64,000 nucleotides of DNA, taken from assembly GCF_031020795.1 (NCBI RefSeq), contig NZ_JAVHJP010000001.1, positions 780,751 to 844,750 of the forward strand. The letters run 5' to 3'. The position numbers and the translations under genes were made by a program. The DNA comes from Hydrogenophaga pseudoflava (lineage in GTDB: Bacteria; Pseudomonadota; Gammaproteobacteria; Burkholderiales; Burkholderiaceae_C). Under the pieces are notes generated by a model. The model worked only from the letters and a program-made list of their open reading frames with translations. It searched no databases and was not told where the DNA came from. Positions 57,002 through 64,000 of the stretch are shown piece after piece (position 1 is the stretch's first letter; each line of letters opens with the position of its first letter).

Positions 57002-57667
57002 TCAGCGCTCGGCCAGCCAGCGCCGGTGCCCGGCCAGCCGCTCGAGGTCGCGCCAGCGCCCTCCCTCCGGCGCGATGCGAGGCCACAGCCTGAGCAACAG
57101 TTCGGCCGTGGCCAGCGTGTCGGCCACCGCCTGGTGCCGCACCAGGCACCGGATGCCGAAATGATCCATCCAGTCGTCCAGCGACCGGGCACGCACCTCC
57201 GGGTGGGTCACGGCGCACAGGTCGGCCACGTCCAGCCAAGGGTTGCCCAGCCGGCGTCCGAGATGCTTGCGGCAATGCCTGTCGATCATGGTGTCGTCGA
57301 AGGCGCTGTGAAAAGCCAGCAGTGGCGCCTCGCCGACGAAGCCGGCGAAGGCCTGCAACGCCTCCGCGGGCGCCACGCCCTCGCGCTGGCGCTGCTCACC
57401 GATGCCGTGCAGCAGGATGTTGTCGCGTGCGGACACGGCCTCCTGTCGCAGCACCACCTCGAAGCTGTCGCCCAGCACGATCTCGGGTCGCGGGTCCGCA
57501 AGACCGATCTTCAGACCCACCGCGGCAATGGCCAGGAGCCGATCGTTGCGGGCATCCAGTCCGCTGGTCTCCACATCCACGACCACCCAGCGGCCCCCAT
57601 CAGAAGTGACCTGTACATCTTCGGCGCCCCACCACGACCGCAGTGTTCCCAACAGTGTGGCGTTCAT
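57002..57667 (-). CDS. DEDDh-type 3'-5' exonuclease (DnaQ-like)
   Basis: The protein of 221 residues has the RNase T/DnaQ exonuclease fold. Metal-binding acids appear in VVVDVETSGLD (DxE), FHSAFDDTMID and the final HQAVADTLATAEL (H-x4-D). It is related to the epsilon proofreading subunit but is a stand-alone protein with no link to dnaE. It overlaps the stop of the cNMP-CBS-DUF294 gene (ATGA). Partners of this pair elsewhere include DUF294 signalling proteins; the physiological substrate is unknown. Confidence 0.9.
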   Translation of the reverse strand: MNATLLGTLRSWWGAEDVQVTSDGGRWVVVDVETSGLDARNDRLLAIAAVGLKIGLADPRPEIVLGDSFEVVLRQEAVSARDNILLHGIGEQRQREGVAPAEALQAFAGFVGEAPLLAFHSAFDDTMIDRHCRKHLGRRLGNPWLDVADLCAVTHPEVRARSLDDWMDHFGIRCLVRHQAVADTLATAELLLRLWPRIAPEGGRWRDLERLAGHRRWLAER

Positions 57668-59565
57668 CGCTGGTAGTCGAGCTGCACCCGCTGCTGCAGG
57701 CTGCGCACCACCCGCAGCGTCTCCCGCAGGATGCGGCGGTCGATGTCGTTGAGCCCCCCGACCGCGATGCGGTTGGGGTTGTCGCCCACCGAGGTCCCGT
57801 CCAGCTGGGCGCGCAGGCGCAGCATCTGCAGAAACTCGAACCCGGCCACCCACGCCTGGTGCTCCCTTCCGGGGACGCCGAGTTTCGCTCCAGCGCCTTC
57901 GAACCGTTCCCGTGTCGAGGTCGCCGCGATGCCGTTGGCCAGCGCATACAGGCGGGCCACATCGACCAGGATCGCGGTGCCCTGCAGCTTGAGATCCAGC
58001 GTGTCAAGGCCATCCACCGGCGTGGTATCGATCTGCCCGCGCCAGTTCAACGGAGGGGCCTGCACCAGGCCGTTGACAGCGAGCTGGCGGACAAACCGCG
58101 GATTGGCCGCCGCGCGCTCGGTCACGAACCCGCGCAGACCTGCGGCCAGGCCCGCTTGTCCCGCCAGGGCGCGGAAGTCGAAATAGATGCTGGCATTGAG
58201 CAGATCCTGGGGCGCCCCCTGCTCGATCCACTGCACGAAGCGATGCCGCCACTCGGACAGGGTCAGACAGCAGTCGGGGTTGCCGGCCATGATGTCGCCC
58301 TTGCACAGCGGATAGCCGCAGGCGTCCAGCGCCTGGTTGATGTCCTGCGCCATGGCGAGCAACGCGTCCCGCTCGTCCGCGCCGACCTCGTCGGCAAGGA
58401 TCAGCGCGTTGTCCTGGTCGGTGGCAATGGTCTGCTCACTCCGCCCCTCGGAGCCCAGGGCGATCCAGCAGAAACGCTGCGGGTCCAGCCGGTGTTCCTG
58501 GGCCTTGAGCACCACCAGCCGGTTGGTCAGGAGGTCGTTGAGATGGCTGATCAGCTGGGTCAGCTGCAGCGCCTGCACCCCCTGTCCAAGCAAGTGTCGC
58601 GCGAACTCGCGGATGTCCCTGGCGGCCGACTGGAGCGCGGCGGTGTCGGATGCCTGGCGAATGCGCTCGCTGACCTGGTTCAGGCTCAGGCGCTGCAGGG
58701 CGTACAGATCGCGTTCGGACACGATACCGACCAGCCGCCCCTGCCGCGTCACGGGCACATGGCGAATGCCCTTGGCCGACATCAGCAAGGCCGCTTCCTG
58801 GGCACTGCGGTCGGACTCCAGCGTGTGGACCGGTCCCACCATGACCGCCGACATGGGCACGTCCAGCGACACACCCGCCAGCGCGACACGGTCGAGCACG
58901 TCGTGGCGCGTGAGGATGCCGACCGGGTGCTGTTCTTCGTCCACCACCAGCATCGACCCGATGCGCAAGCGGTGCATGCTCTCCAGCGCCTGGCGCAACG
59001 GCGTGTCGGGAGCGCAGCTCACAGGCGTCTGGCGGCACAGCCGCTCCAGCGGCGTTTCCATCGACTGCTCGGCCAGCACGCGCGAGGCGTAGGCCGACTG
59101 CAGCGCCGCACGGGAAAGCTCCAGGAAGCGCATCACACGCCGGTTCAGGAAGTCCCCGAACACCGGACTGAGCTGCGCCAGGGACTGCATCCGCGCGGCC
59201 GGCAGGCGCAGCACGAAGGTGTCTTCGGTGGCCAGGTAGGCGGTGCTTGTGGCGCGCTGCGCGAGCACCGCGCTGATGGGGAACAGGTCTCCGGCCTCGT
59301 ATTCGAACGCCCCGCCTGCCACATCGGAGAGGCCGCGCTTGCCCACCACCGTGCCGCGGCGGATGAAGAACAGTTCACCGGCGGGTCCATCCTCCGGCCT
59401 CACCAGCGCCTCGCCCGGTGCGAAGTAGGCCTGTCGAGAAGCCTCCACGAAGGCCCGGACGTGGGCCACTTCCATCTCGTCAAACGGGGGAAACCGGACC
59501 AGTTCCGCCGCCAGCTGGTCCAGCAGAGAGGCGGACGGGCTGGGGGTGGACAGGGCCTGGTTCAC
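57664..59565 (-). CDS. cNMP-binding, CBS-pair and DUF294 nucleotidyltransferase-like protein
   Basis: The protein of 633 residues has a clear domain order. A cyclic-nucleotide-binding fold spans about 20-145. A CBS pair spans about 155-300 (ILTRHDVLDRV and GIVSERDLYALQ). A DUF294 nucleotidyltransferase-like domain (about 325-460) has LGSEGRSEQTIATDQDNALI resembling the GlnD active site. A DUF294 C-terminal helical domain ends it. It may sense nucleotides or modify a protein. It starts at GTG overlapping the gspC stop and overlaps the exonuclease start. Reported relatives neighbour acetate or sodium-solute transporters; here the partner is secretion. Confidence 0.9.
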   Translation of the reverse strand: MNQALSTPSPSASLLDQLAAELVRFPPFDEMEVAHVRAFVEASRQAYFAPGEALVRPEDGPAGELFFIRRGTVVGKRGLSDVAGGAFEYEAGDLFPISAVLAQRATSTAYLATEDTFVLRLPAARMQSLAQLSPVFGDFLNRRVMRFLELSRAALQSAYASRVLAEQSMETPLERLCRQTPVSCAPDTPLRQALESMHRLRIGSMLVVDEEQHPVGILTRHDVLDRVALAGVSLDVPMSAVMVGPVHTLESDRSAQEAALLMSAKGIRHVPVTRQGRLVGIVSERDLYALQRLSLNQVSERIRQASDTAALQSAARDIREFARHLLGQGVQALQLTQLISHLNDLLTNRLVVLKAQEHRLDPQRFCWIALGSEGRSEQTIATDQDNALILADEVGADERDALLAMAQDINQALDACGYPLCKGDIMAGNPDCCLTLSEWRHRFVQWIEQGAPQDLLNASIYFDFRALAGQAGLAAGLRGFVTERAAANPRFVRQLAVNGLVQAPPLNWRGQIDTTPVDGLDTLDLKLQGTAILVDVARLYALANGIAATSTRERFEGAGAKLGVPGREHQAWVAGFEFLQMLRLRAQLDGTSVGDNPNRIAVGGLNDIDRRILRETLRVVRSLQQRVQLDYQR

Positions 59566-60008
59566 CGGGACTCCACAGGCTCCGGGAGGCTCAACTCCAG
59601 TGCCGCGGGGTCTCCGGCGGCGGTCCCCAGGCGGACCACTCGAGGCCCGACCGAGAGCAGCCGCAGCTCACCATCGACCACCCCGCCCACCAGCACGGGG
59701 CGTGGCGGCTGGCCGTCGACGGAGATCAGCGCGGCGCCGCTCTGGCCCGGCTGGCTCGCCAGCCCCAGAAGCCTGAAACGGGAGGACAGGGGCGGAGCGA
59801 CCGGAGCGGCCGCCTGCGCCTCGGGCACAGCACCCAGAACGCGTGAGACACCGGCCGCGTCCGACTGGATGGGAGGGGTGCCGAGGGCGCTCATCGGGAC
59901 CAGCTGTCCCCGGCCCCACAGCTGCAACATCCAGTAACCCGACAGCAGCGCCACCAGCAGCCAGAGCAGGCCGGCCGCAAGGCTTGCAAGGGGGGGTGTC
60001 TTGAGCAT
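59562..60008 (-). CDS. gspC: Type II secretion system protein GspC
   Basis: This bitopic inner-membrane protein (148 residues) links the inner-membrane platform to the GspD secretin. It has one N-terminal helix (LASLAAGLLWLLVALLSGYWM) and a homology-region domain with FRLLGLASQPGQSGAALISVDGQPPRPVLVGG. It lacks a long C-terminal PDZ domain, consistent with short GspC forms. The ATG at 60008 (MLKTPPLASL) starts it. It diverges from gspG over 59 bases. Confidence 0.87.
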   Translation of the reverse strand: MLKTPPLASLAAGLLWLLVALLSGYWMLQLWGRGQLVPMSALGTPPIQSDAAGVSRVLGAVPEAQAAAPVAPPLSSRFRLLGLASQPGQSGAALISVDGQPPRPVLVGGVVDGELRLLSVGPRVVRLGTAAGDPAALELSLPEPVESR

Positions 60009-60067
60009 GAACACATTATCATCCACCTTCTTCGGCGCACCGCGCCGCGTGTTCCCGGGAGCCTGTC

Positions 60068-60535
60068 TTGAAATCCGCCTCTGTCACTCCGATGCCCACC
60101 TCCGGTCCATTGCCTGCGCGCGGTCGGCGCCTGCGCGGCTTCACGCTGATCGAGCTGATGGTGGTTCTGGTCATCATCGGCGTGCTGGCCGCCCTGATCG
60201 TGCCCAACGTTCTCAACCGCGCCGACGATGCGCGCGTGACCGCTGCCCGGACGGACGTCAACAACCTCATGCAGGCGCTCAAGCTGTACAAGCTGGACAA
60301 CCAGCGCTTCCCCACCGGCGCACAGGGCCTCACCGCGCTGGTGGCCCGGCCGACCGCGGCCCCTGTGCCGCCCAACTGGCGTCCCTACCTCGACAAGCTC
60401 CCGGCCGACCCCTGGAACCAGCCCTACCAGTACGTGAACCCCGGTGTGCACGGTGAGGTGGACGTGCTGTCGCTGGGCGCCGATGGGCAACCCGGCGGCG
60501 AGGGCAAGGACGCCGACATCGGCAGCTGGCAGTGA
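60068..60535 (+). CDS. gspG: Type II secretion major pseudopilin GspG
   Basis: This major pseudopilin (155 residues) is cleaved by prepilin peptidase at RG/FTLIELMVVL near residue 24, leaving the hydrophobic helix. The pseudopilin calcium-binding C-terminal region DPWNQPYQYVNPG is present. It starts at a TTG with GGGAG seven bases upstream; an ATG at 60092 lacks a ribosome site. Its stop overlaps the gspH GTG. Confidence 0.95.
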   Translation: MKSASVTPMPTSGPLPARGRRLRGFTLIELMVVLVIIGVLAALIVPNVLNRADDARVTAARTDVNNLMQALKLYKLDNQRFPTGAQGLTALVARPTAAPVPPNWRPYLDKLPADPWNQPYQYVNPGVHGEVDVLSLGADGQPGGEGKDADIGSWQ

Positions 60536-60993
60536 ACACCCGCACACGCGGCTTCACACTGCTGGAGCTGCTGGTGGTGGTGTCCATCATTGCGCTGGCC
60601 ACCGCCGGCGTGAGCCTCTCCTTGCGTGACAGCGATTCCACGGCGTTGGAGAACGAGTCGCTCAGACTGGCGGCGTTGCTCGAATCGGCGCGGGCCCAGT
60701 CGCGCACCAGCGGTGTGCCGGTGCGCTGGAAAAACACCGGTGTGGGCTTTGAATTCCAGGGCATCACCTCGCGCGCCAGGTCGGCCGACTCGCTGGCCCG
60801 GCCGCGCAGCTGGCTCCACCCGGAGACACGGGCCCGCGTGGTCCAGCCCCCCGGCGCCGAGGAACTCCTGCTGGGCCCCGAACCGCTGATCGCGGCCCAG
60901 CGCATCGAACTGGCCAGGGGCGAGCAGCGGCTGGTGCTGGGGACGGATGGCCTTGCACCCTTCGCCGTGATCGCCGAGCCGTCCACACCATGA
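60532..60993 (+). CDS. gspH: Type II secretion minor pseudopilin GspH
   Basis: The protein of 153 residues has the prepilin cleavage motif RGFTLLELLVVVSI near the N-terminus, followed by a helical stalk and small C-terminal domain. GspH sits near the pseudopilus tip. It starts at GTG overlapping the gspG stop (GTGA). Confidence 0.88.
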   Translation: MNTRTRGFTLLELLVVVSIIALATAGVSLSLRDSDSTALENESLRLAALLESARAQSRTSGVPVRWKNTGVGFEFQGITSRARSADSLARPRSWLHPETRARVVQPPGAEELLLGPEPLIAAQRIELARGEQRLVLGTDGLAPFAVIAEPSTP

Positions 60994-61361
60994 ACCGGCT
61001 CAGCCGCGGCTTCACGCTGATCGAGATTCTCGTGGCCCTGGCCGTGGTGGCGGTTGCGCTGGCCGCCGGCTCCCAGGCGACCTCCGCGCTCACGCGGGCT
61101 GCCGCCCGCCAGAGCGATCAGTGGCTGGCTCAGCTGTGCGCCGAAAACGAGCTGATCCGGCTGCGCCTGCTGCGACAACTGCCGGACGTCGGCGAAAGTA
61201 CCAGCGAGTGCCCCCAGGCAGGCCGCACGCTGGCGGTGAGGCTGTCGGTGCAACCCACACCCAACCCGAACTTCCGGCGCGTCGATGCGATCGTGGAGGG
61301 CGCGGTCGACGGCAATGGGGTCCGGCTGCTGAGCCTCTCGACCGTGATGGGACGGTACTGA
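60990..61361 (+). CDS. gspI: Type II secretion minor pseudopilin GspI
   Basis: The protein of 123 residues starts MNRLSRGFTLIEILVALAVVAVALAAG, a prepilin cleavage site plus helix. The C-terminal half shows RRVDAIVEG and the GspI-like end. GspI, GspJ and GspK form the tip complex. It overlaps gspH by four bases (ATGA). Confidence 0.9.
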   Translation: MNRLSRGFTLIEILVALAVVAVALAAGSQATSALTRAAARQSDQWLAQLCAENELIRLRLLRQLPDVGESTSECPQAGRTLAVRLSVQPTPNPNFRRVDAIVEGAVDGNGVRLLSLSTVMGRY

Positions 61362-62062
61362 TGCGCGGCGCACCGGTCCGACCTGGACGCGACCACGGCT
61401 TCACCCTGGTCGAACTGCTGGTGGCGCTGGCAGTGATGTCCATGCTGGCCATGCTGAGCTGGCGTTCGATCGACGCCATGCAGCGGACCCAGGCCCTGAC
61501 CCAGGCGCGCGCCGACGAACTGCTGCGCTTGCAGGCGGCGCTGGGCCAGTGGGCCGCCGACCTGGATGCTCTGGTGGACACCAAGGAACTCAGCCCGCTG
61601 GCATTCGACGGCCGGGTGCTGCGCCTGACCCGGCGGGACGCAGCCGAGAGCGCGCTGCGCAGCGATGGCATCCGCGTCGTGGCCTGGGCACGCCTGCAGT
61701 CCCGCGGTGCGGTCGGCACCCAGTGGATGCGCTGGCAGTCCGGTCCGATCAAGCGCCGGGACGAACTGGCCGACGCATGGGACCGGGCCGCGGCATGGAT
61801 CGATTCCCCCGCCGAGATCGATCCCCGCGACACCCAGGTCACCCTCGCGGCGATCGACCAGTGGCAACTGTTCTATCACCGCGGGGAGACCTGGGGCAAT
61901 CCGCAGTCCTCCGTTGGCAACGAGAACACCGGCATCACCCTGGGGGGCGACGACGAGATTCCCAACGGCGTGCGCCTGGTGCTGACGCTGTCGGCCGGGC
62001 GGGGTCTCTCCGGCAAGGTGTCCAGCGACTGGGTGCGTCCATCCCTCCTGGCAGGCCGCTGA
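61361..62062 (+). CDS. gspJ: Type II secretion minor pseudopilin GspJ
   Basis: The protein of 233 residues has the prepilin motif HGFTLVELLVALAVMSMLAM after a short Arg-rich leader. The typical GspJ block RLTRRDAAESALRSDGIR and a tryptophan-rich middle follow. The ATG shares a base with the gspI stop (TGATG). Confidence 0.9.
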   Translation: MRGAPVRPGRDHGFTLVELLVALAVMSMLAMLSWRSIDAMQRTQALTQARADELLRLQAALGQWAADLDALVDTKELSPLAFDGRVLRLTRRDAAESALRSDGIRVVAWARLQSRGAVGTQWMRWQSGPIKRRDELADAWDRAAAWIDSPAEIDPRDTQVTLAAIDQWQLFYHRGETWGNPQSSVGNENTGITLGGDDEIPNGVRLVLTLSAGRGLSGKVSSDWVRPSLLAGR

Positions 62063-63048
62063 TGAAGACGCCGCGCACGTCATCCAGTGAACGGGGAGCG
62101 GCCCTGCTGCTGGCCATGCTCACCGTCACCCTGGTGGCCACCCTGGCCTCGGCGGCTCTCTGGCAGCAGTGGCGCTCCTCCGAAGTCGAGGCGGCCGAAC
62201 GGCAGCGCCTGCAAGCGGGCTGGATCCTCGTGGGCGCCCTCGACTGGGCGCGCCTGATCCTGCGCGAAGACGGGCGCGCCAACCGCACCAGCGGTGCCGC
62301 CGACCACCTGGGCGAACCCTGGGCGACCCCGCTGGAAGAAGCCCGGCTGTCGTCCTTCCTGGCCGCCGACAAGAACAACAGCGCGGACGACCTGATGCCC
62401 GCTTTCCTGTCCGGAGAAATCAAGGACGCCCAGTCCAAGCTGAACTTCGGCAACCTCGTCAGGGTGAGCCGGACGGACTCGCAGTCGAAGGTGGAACTGT
62501 CTTCCACCGACGTGGCGATGTTCGAGCGGCTGTTCACCCTGCTGAACCTTCCCAAGCCCGAACTCGAAGCGGCGACGGCCAACCTGCTGAAAACCACCGA
62601 GCGGGCCCTCAACGACCCCGAGCCCTCCTCTTCGCCACTGACGCCGCAACGCTTCGCCCAGCTGGCCTGGCTGGGTCTGAGTCCGTCGACGCTGCAAGCC
62701 CTGCGGCCCCACGTCACGGTCCTGCCGGAGCGCACACTGCTCAATCTGAACACCGTCACGCCGGAGGTGCTCAGCGCCAGCATCCCGGGCCTGGACCTGG
62801 CGCTGGCCCAGCAGGTGGTGTCCCTGCGGGCCAACACGCCGTTCACCAGAGCAGAGGATGCCATCAAGCTCATACCGGGCGCGACCCCGCAGTCGGTCGG
62901 CAACCAGCGCCACGATGTGCGCAGCCGGTTTTTCGAGGTGAACATCCGCCTGCGGCTGGACGACACCGTGATCGAAGAGCGCGCCCTGGTTCAGCGCGAC
63001 GGTCTGAGAACACGGGTGCACTGGCGCGAACGGGTGACGCCATCATGA
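62062..63048 (+). CDS. gspK: Type II secretion minor pseudopilin GspK
   Basis: GspK (328 residues), the tip pseudopilin, has the atypical cleavage site ERGAALLLAMLTVTLVATLASAA. A large alpha-domain has NLNTVTPEVLSASIPGLDLALAQQVV and DAIKLIPGATPQ, a helix-hairpin-helix-like region. Its ATG shares a base with the gspJ stop. Confidence 0.92.
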   Translation: MKTPRTSSSERGAALLLAMLTVTLVATLASAALWQQWRSSEVEAAERQRLQAGWILVGALDWARLILREDGRANRTSGAADHLGEPWATPLEEARLSSFLAADKNNSADDLMPAFLSGEIKDAQSKLNFGNLVRVSRTDSQSKVELSSTDVAMFERLFTLLNLPKPELEAATANLLKTTERALNDPEPSSSPLTPQRFAQLAWLGLSPSTLQALRPHVTVLPERTLLNLNTVTPEVLSASIPGLDLALAQQVVSLRANTPFTRAEDAIKLIPGATPQSVGNQRHDVRSRFFEVNIRLRLDDTVIEERALVQRDGLRTRVHWRERVTPS

Positions 63049-63133
63049 GCACGGACTTCATCCGGCGGCACCGCCCCATCCCTAAAATAGTCCTCCGCCC
63101 AGTACCCACGGGGCATCGCAGCCCCTCCTTCAC

Positions 63134-64000
63134 GTGCTGATCCTCACACCGACCAACTTCAGCGCCGGCATGCCCACATCGACATCGGTGCTGGACTGGG
63201 TGCTTTCTCCCAACGGACAGGTCGCGTCGGACCACGGCGGCTGCGCGCTGGCGCTGCTCCCGGCCGACGACGACGTCGTGCTGGTGCTGCCGCCACGGCT
63301 CGTGTCCTGGCACCGGCTGGCCCTGCCCAAGGTGGCCAGCGCGCGCGTGAGAGCCGCCCTGGACGGGATGCTCGAAGACCGCCTGCTCAACGATCCGGCG
63401 GAGCTGCATCTGGCCCTGGAGCCGGGCAGCCGTCCCGGGCAGACGCTCTGGGTGGCGGCCTGCAACAAGGCCTGGCTGATGGCCTGGCTCCAGGCCCTCG
63501 AGGCCGCCGGCCGCCCGGTCTCGCGCATCGTGCCGGCGCTCTGGCCCACCTCGGCGGGTGGCTCGGAGGGTGGCGAAACCGTGCACTGGGCGCACGACGA
63601 AGGCAACCGTGTCTGGCTGTCCACCGCCAGCCCGCTGGGGGTGCGCAGCATTCCCCTGCGTGAAAACGGTTCGAGCACCTTCGGCGCCACCAGCCGGTTC
63701 GGTGCCGACAGCCGGTTCGGTGCCGACAGCAGTTTCGGCCCGGCCAGCACCTTCGGGGACTCCGGTTTCGGCAGCCTCGGGTCTTCAACCGGCCGCGGCC
63801 CCGAGCACACGCTTACCGCCGCGTCCGACCCGGCCACCACGAGCTGGTACGCGGACCCGTCGATCACGGCACTGGCCGAACAGGTGTGCAACCAGCGCTT
63901 CGACCTCATGCCGCCGGCGGACTGGCTGCTGCGCTGCGCCCAGTCCGATTGGAACCTCGCTCAGTTCGATCTGCGGCTGTCCAGCGGCGCGCGGCGCACG
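63134..64000 (+). CDS. gspL: Type II secretion inner-membrane platform protein GspL (partial, runs off the right edge)
   Basis: The visible 289 codons form the cytoplasmic domain of GspL, which binds the GspE ATPase and couples it to the pseudopilus. They include the N-terminal LILTPTNFSAG, LDWVLSPNGQ, LPPRLVSWHRLALPKV and ALDGMLEDRLLNDPAELHLALEPG, all typical of the actin-like GspL fold. No stop occurs before 64000. The GTG at 63134 is the first start after an in-frame TAA at 63083. It is 85 bases after gspK, unlike the overlapping genes before it. A tandem repeat lies inside the domain (annotated separately). Confidence 0.9.
   Translation, partial: MLILTPTNFSAGMPTSTSVLDWVLSPNGQVASDHGGCALALLPADDDVVLVLPPRLVSWHRLALPKVASARVRAALDGMLEDRLLNDPAELHLALEPGSRPGQTLWVAACNKAWLMAWLQALEAAGRPVSRIVPALWPTSAGGSEGGETVHWAHDEGNRVWLSTASPLGVRSIPLRENGSSTFGATSRFGADSRFGADSSFGPASTFGDSGFGSLGSSTGRGPEHTLTAASDPATTSWYADPSITALAEQVCNQRFDLMPPADWLLRCAQSDWNLAQFDLRLSSGARRT
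63674..63763 (+). repeat. Tandem 18-base repeat in gspL encoding SxFGxx hexapeptides
   Basis: Five consecutive 18-base units (63674, 63692, 63710, 63728, 63746) encode STFGAT, SRFGAD, SRFGAD, SSFGPA and STFGDS (residues 181-210). Units two and three are identical in DNA. All keep the frame, so copy-number change would not break gspL. Confidence 0.85.

Noticed and set aside
63045..63140. Short open frame MSTDFIRRH after gspK
   Set aside because: About 31 codons starting at the gspK stop, with no family resemblance; gspL is in a different frame starting at GTG 63134.

Overview
The window reads as a chromosomal core segment of a high-GC betaproteobacterium of the order Burkholderiales. It most resembles the family Comamonadaceae, perhaps a Hydrogenophaga relative. 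This rests on family resemblance of the genes: a pilM/mrcA divergence, ResB-type cytochrome c maturation, small gram-negative porins, a GspC-divergent type II secretion cluster and a CIRCE-controlled groESL. I ran no database search, so the genus is an inference. I see no rRNA, tRNA, CRISPR array, insertion sequence, integrase or phage gene.

Layout, left third. 1-1102 (minus) is the start of a type IV pilus pilMN operon, divergent from mrcA (PBP1A). cyaY, a small LptM-like lipoprotein and msrQ-msrP (periplasmic methionine sulfoxide repair) follow. A minus-strand run, cytochrome c4 then resB then ccsA-type, supports cytochrome c maturation. engB, two tandem lipid A acyltransferases, metK and an orphan PAS histidine kinase follow. 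The metK leader carries what looks like a SAM-II-class riboswitch. Next, on the minus strand, are a CruF-like/MpaB-like fusion protein, a sensor with a degenerate GGDEF domain, and ccoG. groES-groEL follow under a sigma70 promoter with CIRCE.

Middle. A class III aminotransferase is paired with an unusual SnoaL-AraC fusion regulator, then comes an MFS exporter. A complete D-xylose operon occupies 28161-36279 (minus): xylF-xylH-xylG (one-domain ATPase)-xylR (ROK)-xylB-xylA-Gfo/Idh/MocA oxidoreductase. A tightly overlapping plus-strand trio diverges from it: an ASPIC/VCBS protein, a vanadium-haloperoxidase/PAP2-type enzyme and an aldose 1-epimerase. Two ROK-like palindromes lie between. Transaldolase and a HexR/RpiR regulator diverge around a palindromic operator. 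The central sugar genes therefore form one neighbourhood: uptake, isomerisation, phosphorylation and the pentose phosphate link.

Right third. A dipeptide-type ABC operon has an M20 amidohydrolase inserted between its permease genes. Then come a DUF3047 lipoprotein, a ComEA-like helix-hairpin-helix protein, two porins, coq7, an OsmC protein, ilvA behind a leader with a terminator-like hairpin, and cobT. On the minus strand gspC is translationally coupled to a cNMP-CBS-DUF294 protein and a DEDDh exonuclease. It diverges from gspG-H-I-J-K-L (type II secretion pseudopilins and platform), and gspL runs off the right edge.
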